The notes: generated by a model not told the origin, from the letters alone. Shown: positions 41,748-53,132, counted from the stretch's first letter. The stretch: DNA of 64,000 nt from CAYYDE01 sp964470525 (GCA_964470525.1 CAYYDE010000005.1:79990-143989); one strand, 5' to 3'. Program-made: numbers and translations.

Positions 41748-42281
41748 TTATTTATAAAGAACTTTTAAAGGAATATCTACCATAAATGGACCAGTAATTT
41801 CTCCAAATGGATAGTCAAAATTGTGAATAAAAAAGTTATACGTATCATTTTCTAGTAAGACAGCAAACATATTTAACATATCAAGCTCTGTTGCAAATAC
41901 AACTGAAAGTTGAATTGTCCCTTCCATAAAACCAAAATCGTTGATTTTCCCAGCATCAAGTGTAATGTTATTGATTTGTACTTTTCCAAGATTTGTTGCA
42001 GCATAATTATAAAAATAGCTTGAAAGTTCATCTTCTGAAAAATTGATCAAATATTTATCTAAATTATATTCATCATATTTTCCTCCATCAAGATCTTGTT
42101 TCATTTGAGAAAGAGATTCATATTCAGCTTTTTTTTGTGCTAAATCTTGTTGCACACTTGCAAGAGTATTTTTATTTTCAACTGTTTGCATGTAAATATT
42201 TTTTGTAAAAAATAATACCAAAAAAACAGTAAGGAAAAGAAATAAATAAGTAAGCAAAGTATTTCTTGTTGTAGTATTCAT
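41748..42281 (-). CDS. PilO-like pilus alignment protein
   Basis: 177 aa. One N-terminal helix (TLLTYLFLFLTVFLVLFF), a coiled coil (TLASVQQDLAQKKAEYESLSQM) and a small ferredoxin-like domain. Architecture and gene order fit PilO; sequence similarity is weak. All glycines are GGN. Confidence 0.7.
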   Translation of the reverse strand: MNTTTRNTLLTYLFLFLTVFLVLFFTKNIYMQTVENKNTLASVQQDLAQKKAEYESLSQMKQDLDGGKYDEYNLDKYLINFSEDELSSYFYNYAATNLGKVQINNITLDAGKINDFGFMEGTIQLSVVFATELDMLNMFAVLLENDTYNFFIHNFDYPFGEITGPFMVDIPLKVLYK

Positions 42282-42304
42282 AAAAATATATTAAAAAATT
42301 AAAA

Positions 42305-42826
42305 TTATTTTAACTCAAATTGTGCTTGAAATGAAATTTCATTTTGTCATTGAAATGCATTTACAAAATCAAGAAGAAAAATATCTTCATCCTGTTTTCT
42401 AAAATATTCCAAGAAATTTTTTGTTTTCACAAAAGCAGCTCAAGTAGCATCACTGTTCACAAGCACTTTTGAAACAATTTTTCAAGAATTATAAGAAAAT
42501 CCTGTAATTTTTGTTCTATAATTGCTTTCTAAAGTTTTTAAATTATTTATGTAGGTAGGAATATTTGAAAGTTTTTTATATTTTTCTAATACTGCTCCAT
42601 TACTTGAAACTAAAGTATACAAATCAATTTTTCTATCTTGTTTTAAATGATTGATTTGAAGTGTTTGTTGTGATATATCATTTCTTGTTCCTTCAACTTT
42701 TTTTCAAAGTATTCCGTTATAAAAATATAATCCTATTGTAATAACAAAAAGTATAATAAATAAAAGGAATGAAATCTGTATATTTTTATTTGGTTTTTCA
42801 GACTTCACATCATTATTTGTAGCCAT
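42305..42826 (-). CDS. PilN/PilO-like single-pass membrane protein
   Basis: 173 aa. Cytoplasmic tail, helix ISFLLFIILFVITIGLYFY, then a helical segment and a compact domain. Paired with the gene at 41748 as PilN and PilO usually are. The classical PilN N-terminal motif that binds PilM is not obvious. Confidence 0.62.
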
Positions 42827-42885
42827 AATTATCAATTTAATAATAAAATACTCTCATATGTTATCATATTTATTTTAAAAAAGCA

Positions 42886-42918
42886 AAAAATAAAGGAGTT
42901 TTTTCACTCCTTTATCTT
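42886..42918 (-). terminator. Hairpin between VirB2-like gene and pilus cluster
   Basis: AAATAAAGGAGT / ACTCCTTTATCTT stem, T-rich on both sides. Confidence 0.75.
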
Positions 42919-42948
42919 GGTATAGATATTTCATTCAATAGATTTTAT

Positions 42949-43386
42949 TTAATTTGTAGTAGGAGATCCGGATGAAAGTACTCACATCATAAAATCAACT
43001 ATTACATAAGAAAGCCACATAAGAGCAATTCATAAAAATACTGATATAATAATTTTTTTTGCATTCGTCTGTGCTTCATCATCACCTGCTCCAATCAAAA
43101 TACGAAATCCTGCATAAATGATATAAATCACTGCAATAATCGTAATAAAAGTCATAAGATACACTATAATCCTTTGAATATACACAGAAGCAGGAACTTT
43201 TGTCTCAATTCCATCAATTCCATCTTTTACCATTCATATTCATTTTTCCAATCAACAATTTTGACCATCTCTACAATAAATAACTTCTGCTTCATGTCTT
43301 CCCCAATCAAAACCAAAAGAAATATCTATCAATAAAAATTGACAGCAACACAAAAACATTCCTATAAAGATCAAAATTTTTTTCAT
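42949..43386 (-). CDS. TrbC/VirB2-like small membrane protein
   Basis: 145 aa. N-terminal signal, a CRDGQNCG segment, then two closely spaced helices: VYLMTFITIIAVIYIIYAGFRILIGAG and AKKIIISVFLGIALMWLSYVIV. The order helix - AGFxxxxGxGDEAxxxxAKK - helix is typical of the TrbC/VirB2 and CPR pilin-like family. With VirB4 at 47516 it may form a reduced type IV secretion or pilus-like system. Confidence 0.72.
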
Positions 43387-43440
43387 AACTTTTTATTTAT
43401 AATTATTATAGAGATTATAATATGCTTGGAGAAAAAGTCA

Positions 43441-43482
43441 AAAAATACTTCAAAATATTAAGATACTTTGAAGTATTTTTAT
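43441..43482 (-). terminator. Terminator of ftsZ
   Basis: AAAAATACTTCAAA / TTTGAAGTATTTTT stem about 10 bp past the stop. Confidence 0.85.
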
Positions 43483-43489
43483 AAAAACA

Positions 43490-44704
43490 TTATATTTTTT
43501 TTCTTAAAAATGCTGGCACATCCAAATCATCTCCAGTAGATTCTACTGGTTTTGCCAAAGGAGTAGCTTGAGAAAAACCTGTTCATTGAAATGCTGGTTT
43601 TGTATCAACTATTTTTCTTCCAAAAGGAGACATTTTTGATGAACTTGTTGGAGTGAAGTTTTTATTTGTATCTTCATCAAATCCAGTTGCAACAACTGTA
43701 ATTTTTAATTCTCCAGTATAATCTTCATTGATAGTCGTACCAAAAATAATATTTGCATCACGATCAACTGATTCTGTAATAATTTTTGCTGCTTCATCTA
43801 CTTCAAACATACTTAAATCTGTTCCTCCAGTAATGTTAAACAAAAGTCATTTTGCTCCAGCAATTGAAAGCTCTAAGAGAGGTGAATCAATTGCACTTCT
43901 TGCAGCTTCTACTGCTCTATTTTCACCAGAACCATATCCAATTCCCATAAGTGCCGAACCTGCATTTTTCATAACTGATTTCACATCTGCAAAGTCTACA
44001 TTGATAAGTCATGGTTGAGTGATCAAATCTGAAACTCATTGAACTCATTCTCTCAGCACTTCATCAACAATTGAGAAAGCATCAAGGAGTGGAGTTTTTT
44101 TATCAATAATAGTTAAAATTCTATCATTTGGAATAGTAATAAGTGTATCCACTTTTTCTTTTAAATTGTTATATGCATCAAGTGCTTTACTTGATCTTGA
44201 TTGTCATTCAAATGCAAATGGTTTTGTGACTACTCATACTGTTAATGCTCCAAGTCATTTTGCAATTTCAGCAACTACAGGAGCAGCTCATGAACCTGTC
44301 CCTCATCCTAAACCACAAGTAATAAATACCATATCAGCTCATTCAAGTGCTGCTTTTATTTCTTCTGATGATTCTTCAGCAGCTTTTTTTCACATATCAG
44401 GATTTGCTCCAGCTCAAAGTCCACCAGTTGTTGCTCTTCCTATATTGATTTTTTTCTCAGCAAGAGAAGAATACAATGCTTGAGAATCAGTATTTACTGC
44501 TAAAAATTCAACTCCATCAAGAGATGCTTGTATCATTCTATTCACTGCATTATTTCAACCTCATCCAACTCAAACAACTTTAATATTTGCAACTGGAGAA
44601 ATATAACTTCCTACTCTAATTTCTTCAGGTCCTGATTGAGGAGTTCCAGAGAGAAGTCTTTTTAATTTATCATCTTTTTTTAACATATTATAAGAATTAT
44701 TCAT
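43490..44704 (-). CDS. ftsZ: Cell division protein FtsZ
   Basis: Tubulin-like GTPase forming the division ring. KVVGVGGGGNNAVNRM, FLAVNTDSQAL, the signature CGLGGGTGSGAAPVVA, NVDFADVKSVM and LLFNITGGTDLSMFEV are intact. The C-terminal DDLDVPAFLRKK matches the FtsA/ZipA-binding peptide. Two possible starts, 44704 or 44686, differ by six codons. About 404 aa. Immediately downstream of ftsA. Confidence 0.97.
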
Positions 44705-44731
44705 ATAAGGATTTAATAAGTAATATTTTTT

Positions 44732-45967
44732 CTACGGAAGAAGTTTTTTAAATACTTTTGTAATCGATCCAAAAATACTTCCAAAATCAAAAGAAATTTT
44801 TGACCTTGCATCTCTGTATTTATTTGCAAGAAATATTGTTCAAAGTACACTTGAAAACGATGGATCACATACAGAAGTATCTGCAATAAGATCGTTTTCT
44901 CTTGGGACTCCAACCACAACTGGAAGACGCAATACCTCTTTTGAAAGATCAACTAGTCCTCTCATTTTTGATCATGCTCATACAAGCACAGCTCATTCTG
45001 GCAACATTCCATCTCTTCCAATTTTTCTGAGTTCTTCTCTTACAAAAAACAAGATTTCTTCATAACGAGCTTGAACAATTTTTGATAAATACAACTGTGA
45101 AATCATATTTTCTTCTCATTTTGAAATTTTTGTAAGATCAATTTCAGAATCTTTAAAATCAGGAATTTTATCCAATCCAAGCTCTGCATATTCAATTTTT
45201 AATTTTTCAGCAGTATCAATAGAAGTTCTCAGTCAAAGCGCTATATCATTGGTAACACTTTCTCCACCAATTGGGATAATTTTTGAAAATTTTAAACTTC
45301 CCTCTTCATATACAGTAATTCCTGTTGTTGAAGCTCCAATATCAACACATACGACTCAAAGTTCTTGTTGTCTTTTTGTCAAAACTCATGCAGGAGCACT
45401 AATAAGATTTGGAAAAACATCATATACTTCAATTCAAACATCTTCTACTGCTTTAATAATATTGTTATAAATATTACTTCCAATAGAAAAAATATTTGCA
45501 CGTACTTCAAGTTTTCTTGCACTCATACCAACAGGAGATTTAATTCATTCTTCTAAATCAACAACAAAGTAATCTGGAATAACTTTTAATACATCTCTAT
45601 TTGGAAGTTGAACACCATTTTTTGCCATATCTAAAACTCTTTCTATATCAGCTGGTTCAATTTGCGTGCCAGAAATTGCAATAATTCATTTATTATCAAT
45701 AACATCAAATGATGAAGAATTAAATGAAATAAACGCTCATGAAACTTGTTCTCCAGCCATTTTTTCAGCTTCCTCTAAAGATTTATCAAGATTTGCCTTA
45801 AATTCCTCCATGTCAAGAATATTTCATTTTCTCATAGCATTTGATTGAGAAAGTCCAACTCACAAAATATGAAGCTGTCCTCCATCATTTGCATCAAAAG
45901 TTCCAATAACAGTTCGAATGAGAGAACTTCATATATCAATTGCTGTAATCGTGTTTTCGATACTCAT
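44732..45967 (-). CDS. ftsA: Cell division protein FtsA
   Basis: 411 aa actin-like membrane anchor of FtsZ. ITAIDIGSSLIRTVIG (phosphate 1), GVVCVDIGASTTGITVYEEG (phosphate 2), GAVLVGAGSKMRGLVDL (adenosine motif). The C-terminus ends ITKVFKKLLP, a basic amphipathic membrane-targeting helix. TAG stop; 27 bp to ftsZ. Confidence 0.95.
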
Positions 45968-46275
45968 TGTTTTGTATTATAATTAAAAAATAATGTTCAA
46001 TTTATGTATACATAATATTTGCTTTAAAGTAGAGAAAATTTTTGTTTCTCTCCCCTAAAACACAAATAAAAGTTGTATCAATTATATTCAGATGAAAGTT
46101 CTTTTTCAAACTTACTAATAAAAATATGTCAAAAACTCAGAAAACGCAAAGACACAAAGAGCAAAAACATTTTTTTCTCATGAAAAAATATTTTTCATTT
46201 ATTTTTTGCAAAAAAACGATTTTTGTGCTATAATGATGTAAATATCTCACATTAACTTAATTGCCTTGGAACACA
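45968..46275. other. Divergent intergenic region, ftsA / PP2C phosphatase
   Basis: 308 bp. It contains the promoter at 46206-46234 and presumably one for ftsA. Short hairpin-prone runs (GAGAAAATTTTTGTTTCTC near 46033) are visible, but no gene. Confidence 0.6.
46206..46234 (+). promoter_or_regulatory. Promoter of the phosphatase-virB4 operon
   Basis: TTGCAA (46206-46211), 17-bp spacer, extended -10 TGC-TATAAT (TATAAT 46229-46234), 42 bp before the ATG. Confidence 0.7.
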
Positions 46276-47484
46276 ATGAAAAATAAAAATTTCTTTGATA
46301 TTGCTGTACAAAGTATTATCATTATCGTTATCGCTACGAACATTGCTGCTATTGTTCTATTAAAACAAAACCATATTCCGATTGAAGAAATACCTCTGTA
46401 TTATATAATAGGAGTTTTTTTTGTGGAAGCTGTAATCATTCTTTCTCTCATCCAAAACAACTATTCAAAACCACTACGAGAACTCAATAATCATATCAAT
46501 AATTTTATGATTTGAGAAAATAAAGATAAAAATATTAAAATAAAAACTTCTTCTCTCAATCCGAATGTAAAAAGAATTTTTGATTTTTTTGATATCATAT
46601 TAAATTCACTCAAAAATATCAAAGAAGAATTCGTATCTGGAAAAGCCATAAAATGAGAAGTTCAACTTGCAACAGAACTCCAAGAAAAACTCCTCAATAA
46701 AAAATTAGAACATATTCCATCTCTTGATATTATTGCAAAATCTATTCCAGCATGAGAAATCGGATGAGATAGTTATGACATCATTCACCAATGAGACAAT
46801 TATTATATTTATGTTTGAGATGCAACTGGGCACTGAGTTGGTGCATGATTCGTAATGGTAATGGTAAATGCTCTCGTGAGTGGATTTAGTAAAATTTTTA
46901 AATCATGAAATCAAATTCTTTCCTATACCAATGAAATCCTCAAACCACGTATTAAATCAAATATTCTCATGACTTTATTGATGGTTCGATGGAATGAAGC
47001 AGAAAAAAGATTATTTATGACTGGAGCATGACACGAATACTTGATCATTTATAAACACAAACTGAAAAAATGTTTCTTAGTAAAATCTGGATGAATGGCT
47101 TTAGGAATGACAAAAAATATTCACAGTATTCTCAAAGAACAAGAAATTCAATTTGAAAAAAACGATATTGTTGTGCTCTATACAGATGGAATAACCGAAG
47201 CAATTAACCAAAATAAAAAAGATGGAAATGAACAAATGTTTGGAGAAGAAAGGCTCAAACAAGCTATTGAAAATGCTCCAAATGCTGGAAGTAACAATTT
47301 TAAATCTGCTGGAAGTGTCTTTACAAATATCACGATTGAACTTTCAAAATTTATGTGATACAAACACAAACAATATGATGATATTACATTAGTTGTTCTT
47401 CATTACAGAGGTGATGAGACAATAGACAATGATATTTCTCCAGATACGATTCATTCAGACTTTATTACAGAATGGAATTGGTAA
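46276..47484 (+). CDS. Membrane PP2C-type (SpoIIE/RsbU) phosphatase
   Basis: 402 aa. Two N-terminal helices (about 8-28 and 38-58), a short HAMP-like linker, then a SpoIIE domain. That domain contains IPAGEIGGDSYDII, VGDATGHGVGAGFVMVM (its first glycine, TGA, near 181), MTGAGHEYLIIY, VVLYTDGITEA and QYDDITLVVL. Serine phosphatase of partner-switching signalling, sensing through the membrane. Heads an operon with virB4. Confidence 0.88.
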
Positions 47485-47515
47485 TCTTGATACATTATTT
47501 AATAAATACAAATAT

Positions 47516-49438
47516 ATGAGTACAAATGAAAAACTCACATCTTTAATAAAAATGAGATATACTGGAGATGCTCGAGAATTTGATGCATCTCTTTCTTCAA
47601 ATCTCGTATCTCAAATCCCTCAAAAAATTGAAACTATTTCTCTCGACAAAAAATCTTCAGACACAGAAATAGCTTCTCCTACCAAGAAATCCTCAAAAGA
47701 AGAAGATAAAGCAATACTCGCAGCTGAAAAAGAATATAAAGAAGCTCTTGCATATGTAAAAGATCAAATTGCACCTGCTTTCATGAAAGTGATGCCTGAT
47801 AAACTCAGAATTAACAATGTATTTGTAAAAACTTTTTTTGTATACGCGTATCCAAATTTTTTAGAATGAAATTGGCTTTCTCCAATTATTAACTGGGATA
47901 CAAAGTTTGATATGAGTTTGTATGTGTACCCGATTGAAAGTGCGTATATCCAAAAATATCTCAGAAAAAGACTTACACAACTCAATTCTGAAAGAAGTAT
48001 GAATGCAGATAAAGGTTTGGTAAATGATCCTTGACTCAATGCTCAAATTCAAGATGTTGAGGAGTTGAGAGAAAAACTCACTCGTTGACAAGAAAAATAT
48101 TTTCATTTTGGACTTTATATCACGATTTACGCTGAAACAGAAGAAAAACTACAAAAAATTTGAAAAGATATTGAAACTATTTTAGCAGGAAGAAACGTAT
48201 TACAAAAACAATCATTTCTCAGATCAGAACAAGGTTTTATTTCAACTGGACCATTTTGTCGTGATGAACTTGGAGTATACAGAAATATTTCAACTGGATG
48301 ACTTTCTACGACTTTTCCTTTCTCAAGCTCAACTTTGAGCCATGATGATGGAATTTTATATGGAGTAAATACGCATAATAATTCTCTGATTCTCTACGAT
48401 AGATTTAAATCTGAAAATGCAAATATGTGTGTATTTGCTAAATCTTGAGGATGAAAATCTTTTGCGGTAAAACTTGAGATTTTGAGAAGTTTAATGATGG
48501 GAATTGATGTGATTGTTATTGATCCAGAAAACGAATACAGAGCACTTGTTGATACTGTTTGAGGAAGTTATCTTGATGTCTCACTCAATTCAAATAAAAG
48601 AATCAATCCTTTTGAACTTCCTCTCGCATTGAAAGACAAAGATGTCAGACCTTGAGATCTTCTTCGTGATGCTATTATTAGTCTGTTGTGACTGATGAAT
48701 TTGATGCTTGGAAAAATGTCATCACAAGACGAAAGTATTATGGAAAAAGCCATTATTACAACGTACAATCTCAAATGAATAACACTTGAAGATGATAATG
48801 TAGAAGGAAAAGAAATTCCAACGATGCAAGATCTCTATGAAGTCATCGAAACGATGGCTGGATGAGAAGATCTCACCAGACGTTTAGAAAAATATACTAC
48901 ATGAATTTTTTCAGGAATTTTCAACCAACAAACCAATATTGACTTGCAAGATGGACTTCAAGTATTTTCTGTAAGAGATTTAGATGATATTTTGAGACCA
49001 ACAGCGATGTATATCATTTTGAATCATATTTGGAATAAAGTAAGAAGTTCAAATAAAAAAAGGTTGCTGGTGATTGATGAAGCTTGGAATATTATGCAAC
49101 ACGATGATAGTGCAAAATTTTTATTTGGTCTCGTAAAAAGAGCCAGAAAATACAATCTTTGAGTGACAACTATCACGCAAGATGTTGAGGATTTTCTTGG
49201 AAGTGGATATGGAAAACCTATTGTAACAAACTCTTCTATTCAATTACTTCTCAAACAATCTCCTGCTTCTATTGATGCGTTGCAAAATATTTTTAAAATT
49301 ACCGATCAAGAAAAATATATTTTGCTCAATTCTGCTGTATGACAAGGACTTTTCTTTGCTGGATCTGAACATGTGGGAATCCAAGTTATAGCAAGTTATT
49401 ATGAAGAACAAATTGTTTCTACCAATCCAAACAGATAA
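47516..49438 (+). CDS. VirB4/TraC-family conjugation-type ATPase
   Basis: 640 aa. Walker A FAKSGGGKSFAVK (residues 307-319; two TGA glycines), Walker B KRLLVIDEAWNIM near 520, and downstream TTITQDVEDFL and NSSIQLLLKQSP, all typical of VirB4/TrbE. IVIDPENEYRALV and RINPFELP also match. No VirD4, VirB6 or relaxase is in the window. Many CPR genomes carry such a stand-alone VirB4, perhaps for DNA uptake or a pilus. ATG 47516. Confidence 0.9.
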
Positions 49439-49464
49439 AAAGAGCAAAAGCTCTTTTTTCTTTA
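49437..49464 (+). terminator. Terminator of virB4
   Basis: AAAAAGAGC-AAAA-GCTCTTTTTT. Confidence 0.85.
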
Positions 49465-49519
49465 CAAATCAAAAAAATACATATAATGAGAAAAATCAAT
49501 ACTACATGAGGTACTTTGT

Positions 49520-49672
49520 ATGTCTCCCGTCATATTGATGATTGTGCTTTTCGCCCTCATTATTCTTATGAGAAAAAATATGAAGTGTAGAAGACACAAA
49601 AAAAAACAAATACCAAAATCAAGGAAAGTATTCATAGAGAGGCTTGAAAGAACAAGTCCTCCCTATGTGTAA
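49520..49672 (+). CDS. Possible 50-aa membrane protein
   Basis: ATG at 49520, TAA at 49670. MSPVILMIVLFALIILM is one transmembrane helix, followed by a strongly basic tail (RKNMKCRRHKKKQ). No TGA. GC is a little higher than in the surroundings, and a terminator follows at once. Two other frames here are also open, so the choice is not certain. Unknown function. Confidence 0.45.
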   Translation: MSPVILMIVLFALIILMRKNMKCRRHKKKQIPKSRKVFIERLERTSPPYV

Positions 49673-49677
49673 TATAA

Positions 49678-49708
49678 AAACGGCTTATAAAAGCCGTTTT
49701 ATTTTTAA
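49678..49708 (+). terminator. Terminator before rplK
   Basis: AAAACGGCTTATAAAAGCCGTTTT then T5. It separates the small ORF from rplK. The 158 bp between it and rplK are AT-rich and hold no gene. Confidence 0.8.
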
Positions 49709-49866
49709 AAAGAAAAAAGTAAAAAAATTTGATTTTTCCATTTTTCTCAATACAATGCTTTCGCTTCTAAAGACTTTATAAAAATATATTTTACATTTGT
49801 TTGTCCCGAAAACAATACAAGATCTAAAATATATTTTCAAATCATTTACTACTAAAAATTATAATT

Positions 49867-50331
49867 ATGGCAAAAGCAATAAAAGCTTATATTAAGCTTC
49901 AAATCAATGGATGACAAGCAAATCCAGCACCTCCTGTATGACCAGCACTTGGACAACATGGAGTACCAATTGTTGACTTTACAAAAAGATTTAACGACGA
50001 AACAAAAGATAGAATGGGAGTAAGACTTCCAGTTATCATTACTGTTTATGAAGATAGAAGTTTTGATTTTATCGTAAAACAACCACCAGCTGGAGTTTTG
50101 ATTATGAATAAAATCAACTTAAAAGCAGGTTCTAAACTTCCTCATAAAGAGAAAGTTGGACACATTTCTTTTGATCAACTCAAAGATATTGCCACTCAAA
50201 AAATGCCTGACTTAAATGCAGTTGATTTAGCTGGTGCTATGCTTATTCTTGATGGTACAGCAAGACAAATGTGAGTAACTTCTGATATTCATGGAATGTC
50301 AAAAGAAGAAGTTCAAGCAAAACTTGGATAA
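49867..50331 (+). CDS. rplK: Ribosomal protein uL11
   Basis: 154 aa, about 12 longer than usual. KLQINGGQANPAPPVGPALGQHGV near the N-terminus has TGA for two conserved glycines; FDFIVKQPPAGVLIMNKINLKAGS and DLAGAMLILDGTARQMGV follow. L1 (rplA) is not downstream, unlike the usual rplKA pair. Confidence 0.96.
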
Positions 50332-50339
50332 TTCAAAAC

Positions 50340-50372
50340 TTAAAAGCAACTTGAAAAGGTTGCTTTTAAATT
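50340..50372 (+). terminator. Terminator of rplK
   Basis: AAAAGCAAC-TTGAAAAG-GTTGCTTTT. Confidence 0.8.
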
Positions 50373-50374
50373 AT

Positions 50375-50449
50375 GCTCCCATCGTCTAACGGTTAGGACG
50401 TGGCCTTCTCAAGGCTAAAATCGGAGTTCGATTCTCCGTGGGAGTACCA
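50375..50449 (+). tRNA. tRNA-Glu (anticodon CTC)
   Basis: Full cloverleaf: acceptor GCTCCCA/TGGGAGT (first pair G-U), D arm GTC/GAC, anticodon stem TGGCC/GGCTA with loop TTCTCAA, T stem CGGAG/CTCCG with loop TTCGATT, and encoded ACCA end. The 3' half is covered antisense by the recombinase C-terminus, marking an integration site. Confidence 0.93.
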
Positions 50450-51877
50450 ATCCTGAAAATTAAGAGATTTGATTATCTCAAAGAGTTTGTTTTCCTTGAT
50501 AACAAGCTCTTTTTTGTTGTTTAAAATGAGTTCGCACTGCATCGCTCTGATGATTTTTCATTTTTTTGCATCATTTCCATTTTTATAGCTACCAGACAGG
50601 TTTTCTACGAGTTCGCACAGATTTTCTATTATTTCTATAATATTGTTATCTCATTGCTTAATTGCATTGTAAGACTCTTCTAATTGTATTTTTTCAGTTG
50701 ATAGTGTTTTCTTTTTTTCATCATAAGTTTTTTTATCTATATCATTATCCAAGAACTTTTCAAGTAGACTCGATAGCCTTTCTTCTACTTGTGAGAGTTC
50801 TTTTTTTGTTCTTCTCATATCAGTTTCTCTCATACTTACCTTATCTTTGTAATATTCTTTCAGAGTTGCTTTTGATAAAGCTATAAAAGGTTTCGGGAAG
50901 TTATAGTTATCAATATATTTTTCTACTTCAGCAAATATCTGTTTTTGACTGATATTTATTTTATATGATGTTTTTTGACCTGAGTGATAGTAAATATGTC
51001 ATTTTGTTTTGTATACATAAAGATTGTTTCACTCATCATCTTTTAATAGGTTTGAAAAATATCTTGGAAGTGATTCATGTTTTTGATATGGAATAGTTCT
51101 TGTTACTTTATTTACCTTATCAAAAAGTTCCTTTGATACTATTGGTCTGTATCAAGGACTATTAAGAAGTGCTTCTTATCATCAAAATTTTTGTAATCAG
51201 TAGTATTTTGTATTTGTAAGCATTTTTGATACTCTTTCTCAATTCCATTTTTTACTTGTTTTTTCTTCTAGGAAGTCAGATATTTCTTGAAGTGTTCTGT
51301 TTTGGCTTCTCATGATAAAAGCATTTAGTACAAGTTTTGCTTCTTCCTCTACCACTTTTACATCTCTTTTTCATTTTGGTCAGACATTTTCATATCCAAA
51401 AGTTGCTTTTGATAACCGTTGTCATCTATGAAGTGCTGTGATCATTTTTGCTTTGATATCCTTACTTCTATGTTCATTATCCATCTTTGATATTCATAGT
51501 TCTAATAAAAGCATAAATTTTGAAGATATATCACATGCTTCAAATTTCTTGTCAGTTGTGATAATTCATTTAAGTTGATTATTATCTAGGAGTCAGATTA
51601 TAAGAGCTGAATCCATTATATTTCTTGCAAGTCTTTTGGTTTCATCAATAATTATATAATCCACTCTTCCTTTGTTACACTCTTGTATCATCCTATTAAA
51701 TCAAGCTCTTTTTCATCATGTTTTTGCACTCACACTTTCTTGAATCTCATCAAGCACTATCAATCAATTGTTTTCAGCTGATTTTCTACAATTCTTTAGT
51801 TGGTGTTCAAGTGAGTTGGTTTGCCTATCTTCTCTATCTGTAGACTTTCTACAGTATATTATTGCTGTTTCTCTCAT
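50393..51877 (-). CDS. Large serine recombinase
   Basis: 494 aa site-specific recombinase. Nucleophile Ser12 in IIYCRKSTDREDRQTNSLEHQ, then GFNRMIQECNKGRVDYIIIDETKRLARN, and MRSQNRTLQEISDFLEE (recombinase domain). A zinc-ribbon-like domain lacking clear cysteines and a coiled coil (RRTKKELSQVEERLSSLLEKF) follow. The last residues (DWYSHGESNSDFSLEKATS) are encoded antisense to tRNA-Glu, showing insertion at that tRNA. It is probably the integrase of the accessory element to its right. Confidence 0.93.
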
Positions 51878-51913
51878 GTTCTTTTAAAAATTAATATAAT
51901 TACATTTGTATCT

Positions 51914-51935
51914 ATTAGTATAACTATAATTGATA
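51914..51935. promoter_or_regulatory. Shared 22-bp motif, copy 1 (upstream of recombinase)
   Basis: ATTAGTATAACTATAATTGATA differs at two positions from the copy at 63510. It lies 37 bp upstream of the recombinase start. The halves TATCAATT and AGTTATA are roughly palindromic. Candidate operator for the XRE protein. Confidence 0.5.
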
Positions 51936-51948
51936 TAATATCCAATGA

Positions 51949-51973
51949 AAAAGAGGCTATTAAACCTCTTCTT
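51949..51973 (-). terminator. Hairpin at end of 42-aa ORF
   Basis: AAGAGG-CTATTAA-CCTCTT stem containing the stop codon. Confidence 0.5.
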
Positions 51974-52088
51974 CCAAAATCATTGACCAAAAATTAAGCA
52001 TTTGGATTCCCAATTGCTCTATTTCTTGGTCTGTTAGATGTGAAAAGCTCTCTCATAGTGCTTTTCTGATTTGCTCATTTGTAAGCAT
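51960..52088 (-). CDS. 42-aa ORF upstream of the recombinase
   Basis: MLTNEQIRKALGESFSHLTD then QEIEQLGIQMLNFWSMILEEEV. Acidic and helical, one TGA glycine. A small ORF directly upstream of the recombinase is plausible as an accessory or excision factor, but there is no recognised domain. 82 bp separate it from the recombinase. Confidence 0.5.
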
Positions 52089-52190
52089 TGATTAACAGTT
52101 CGTAGAAATCCTGTTTTATATTTCAAAAACGGCTCTTTTCTATCACTGTATTTGGATCTTAGTATTTCATAAGATATAAGTGTATTATAT

Positions 52191-53132
52191 TTATTTACTT
52201 GAATTATCAAGTCTTAGTTTTTCTCTTATCTCGTATTTTTGAGTTTTTCCTTTGTAGTTTTTGGTATTTATCTCTGAATTTGGATACTTTTTTCTTAGTT
52301 CTACAAACTTGTTTTCATCTCACTCAAATTCTAGACTTCCCTCTAGTAAGTGAGGTTCTCAGTTCTTTTTTCTGATCCTTATTTCTTTGTATGCTTCATC
52401 AAATAGTTTATCTAGAATTAGAGCTCTTGTATTTTCTATTTCTTCTAAAATATCTCAAAGTTTTGGAAGTATTTTTATTTTAAATACAGGATTATTATCT
52501 TTAAAAGTTACTCATTCTATATCTATAAATCAGATATAAAAATAAGAAGTTATGAATTTATCAAAAGATATTTCTTGTTTTTTGTTTAAGATGTTTTGAT
52601 CTATTTCAAAAGTATCTCATAAAACATTATATAAGTATGATAAAGTGTTCATTATAACTCTTTTATCTTTATCATGATTTCAAAGTTCATAATAAGAATA
52701 ATAAATACTTTCAAAAAAATCTGTAATATATCATTCATAGAAAAATTCCCAAAAATCATCAATACTAAAGTTTTTATTTATGGTGATATAAACTTGCTCT
52801 AGTTCTTCTTTATTTATTTGTAAATACTTATTATTTTCAAAAAATTGTTTTATATCTTGTTTTTCTAGTTCTTCATTTCAAGCAAGTTCAAAAAATTCTA
52901 GATAATTATAAAAATTAGCATAAAAATAATTGAGTTTATCTTTTTTGCTCCAAGGTACTAGATCAAAGAATTCTATAAAACTATCTATTTTGTTGTTTTT
53001 ATTTACTTGTCATCTGATTTGAAGATAGTTCAAAAAAGTAAGGAGGCAAAATATTTCTTTTGCTTCCTTTTGGATCTCTTGAGTGGAGTAGTTGGATTTT
53101 ATGGTTTTTAGGAGATTTAGTAGGTTATCCAT
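52191..53132 (-). CDS. Unknown 313-aa protein in the defence island
   Basis: Rich in Phe, Tyr, Leu, Lys and Glu; mostly helical, cytoplasmic. N-terminal half QEIQKEAKEIFCLLTFLNYLQ...ESIYYSYYELGN; C-terminal basic segment with LFDEAYKEIRIRKKNGEPHLLEG and LRKKYPNSEINTKNYKGKTQKYEIREKL. No family recognised. Starts 15 bp after the membrane-protein gene on the same strand, so it probably belongs to the operon starting at 58363 or 63183. Confidence 0.72.

Noticed and set aside
50393..50449. Treating the recombinase C-terminus over the tRNA as an annotation error
   Set aside because: The frame is open to TAA at 50393 with no earlier stop, and integrases overlapping tRNA targets are a known pattern.
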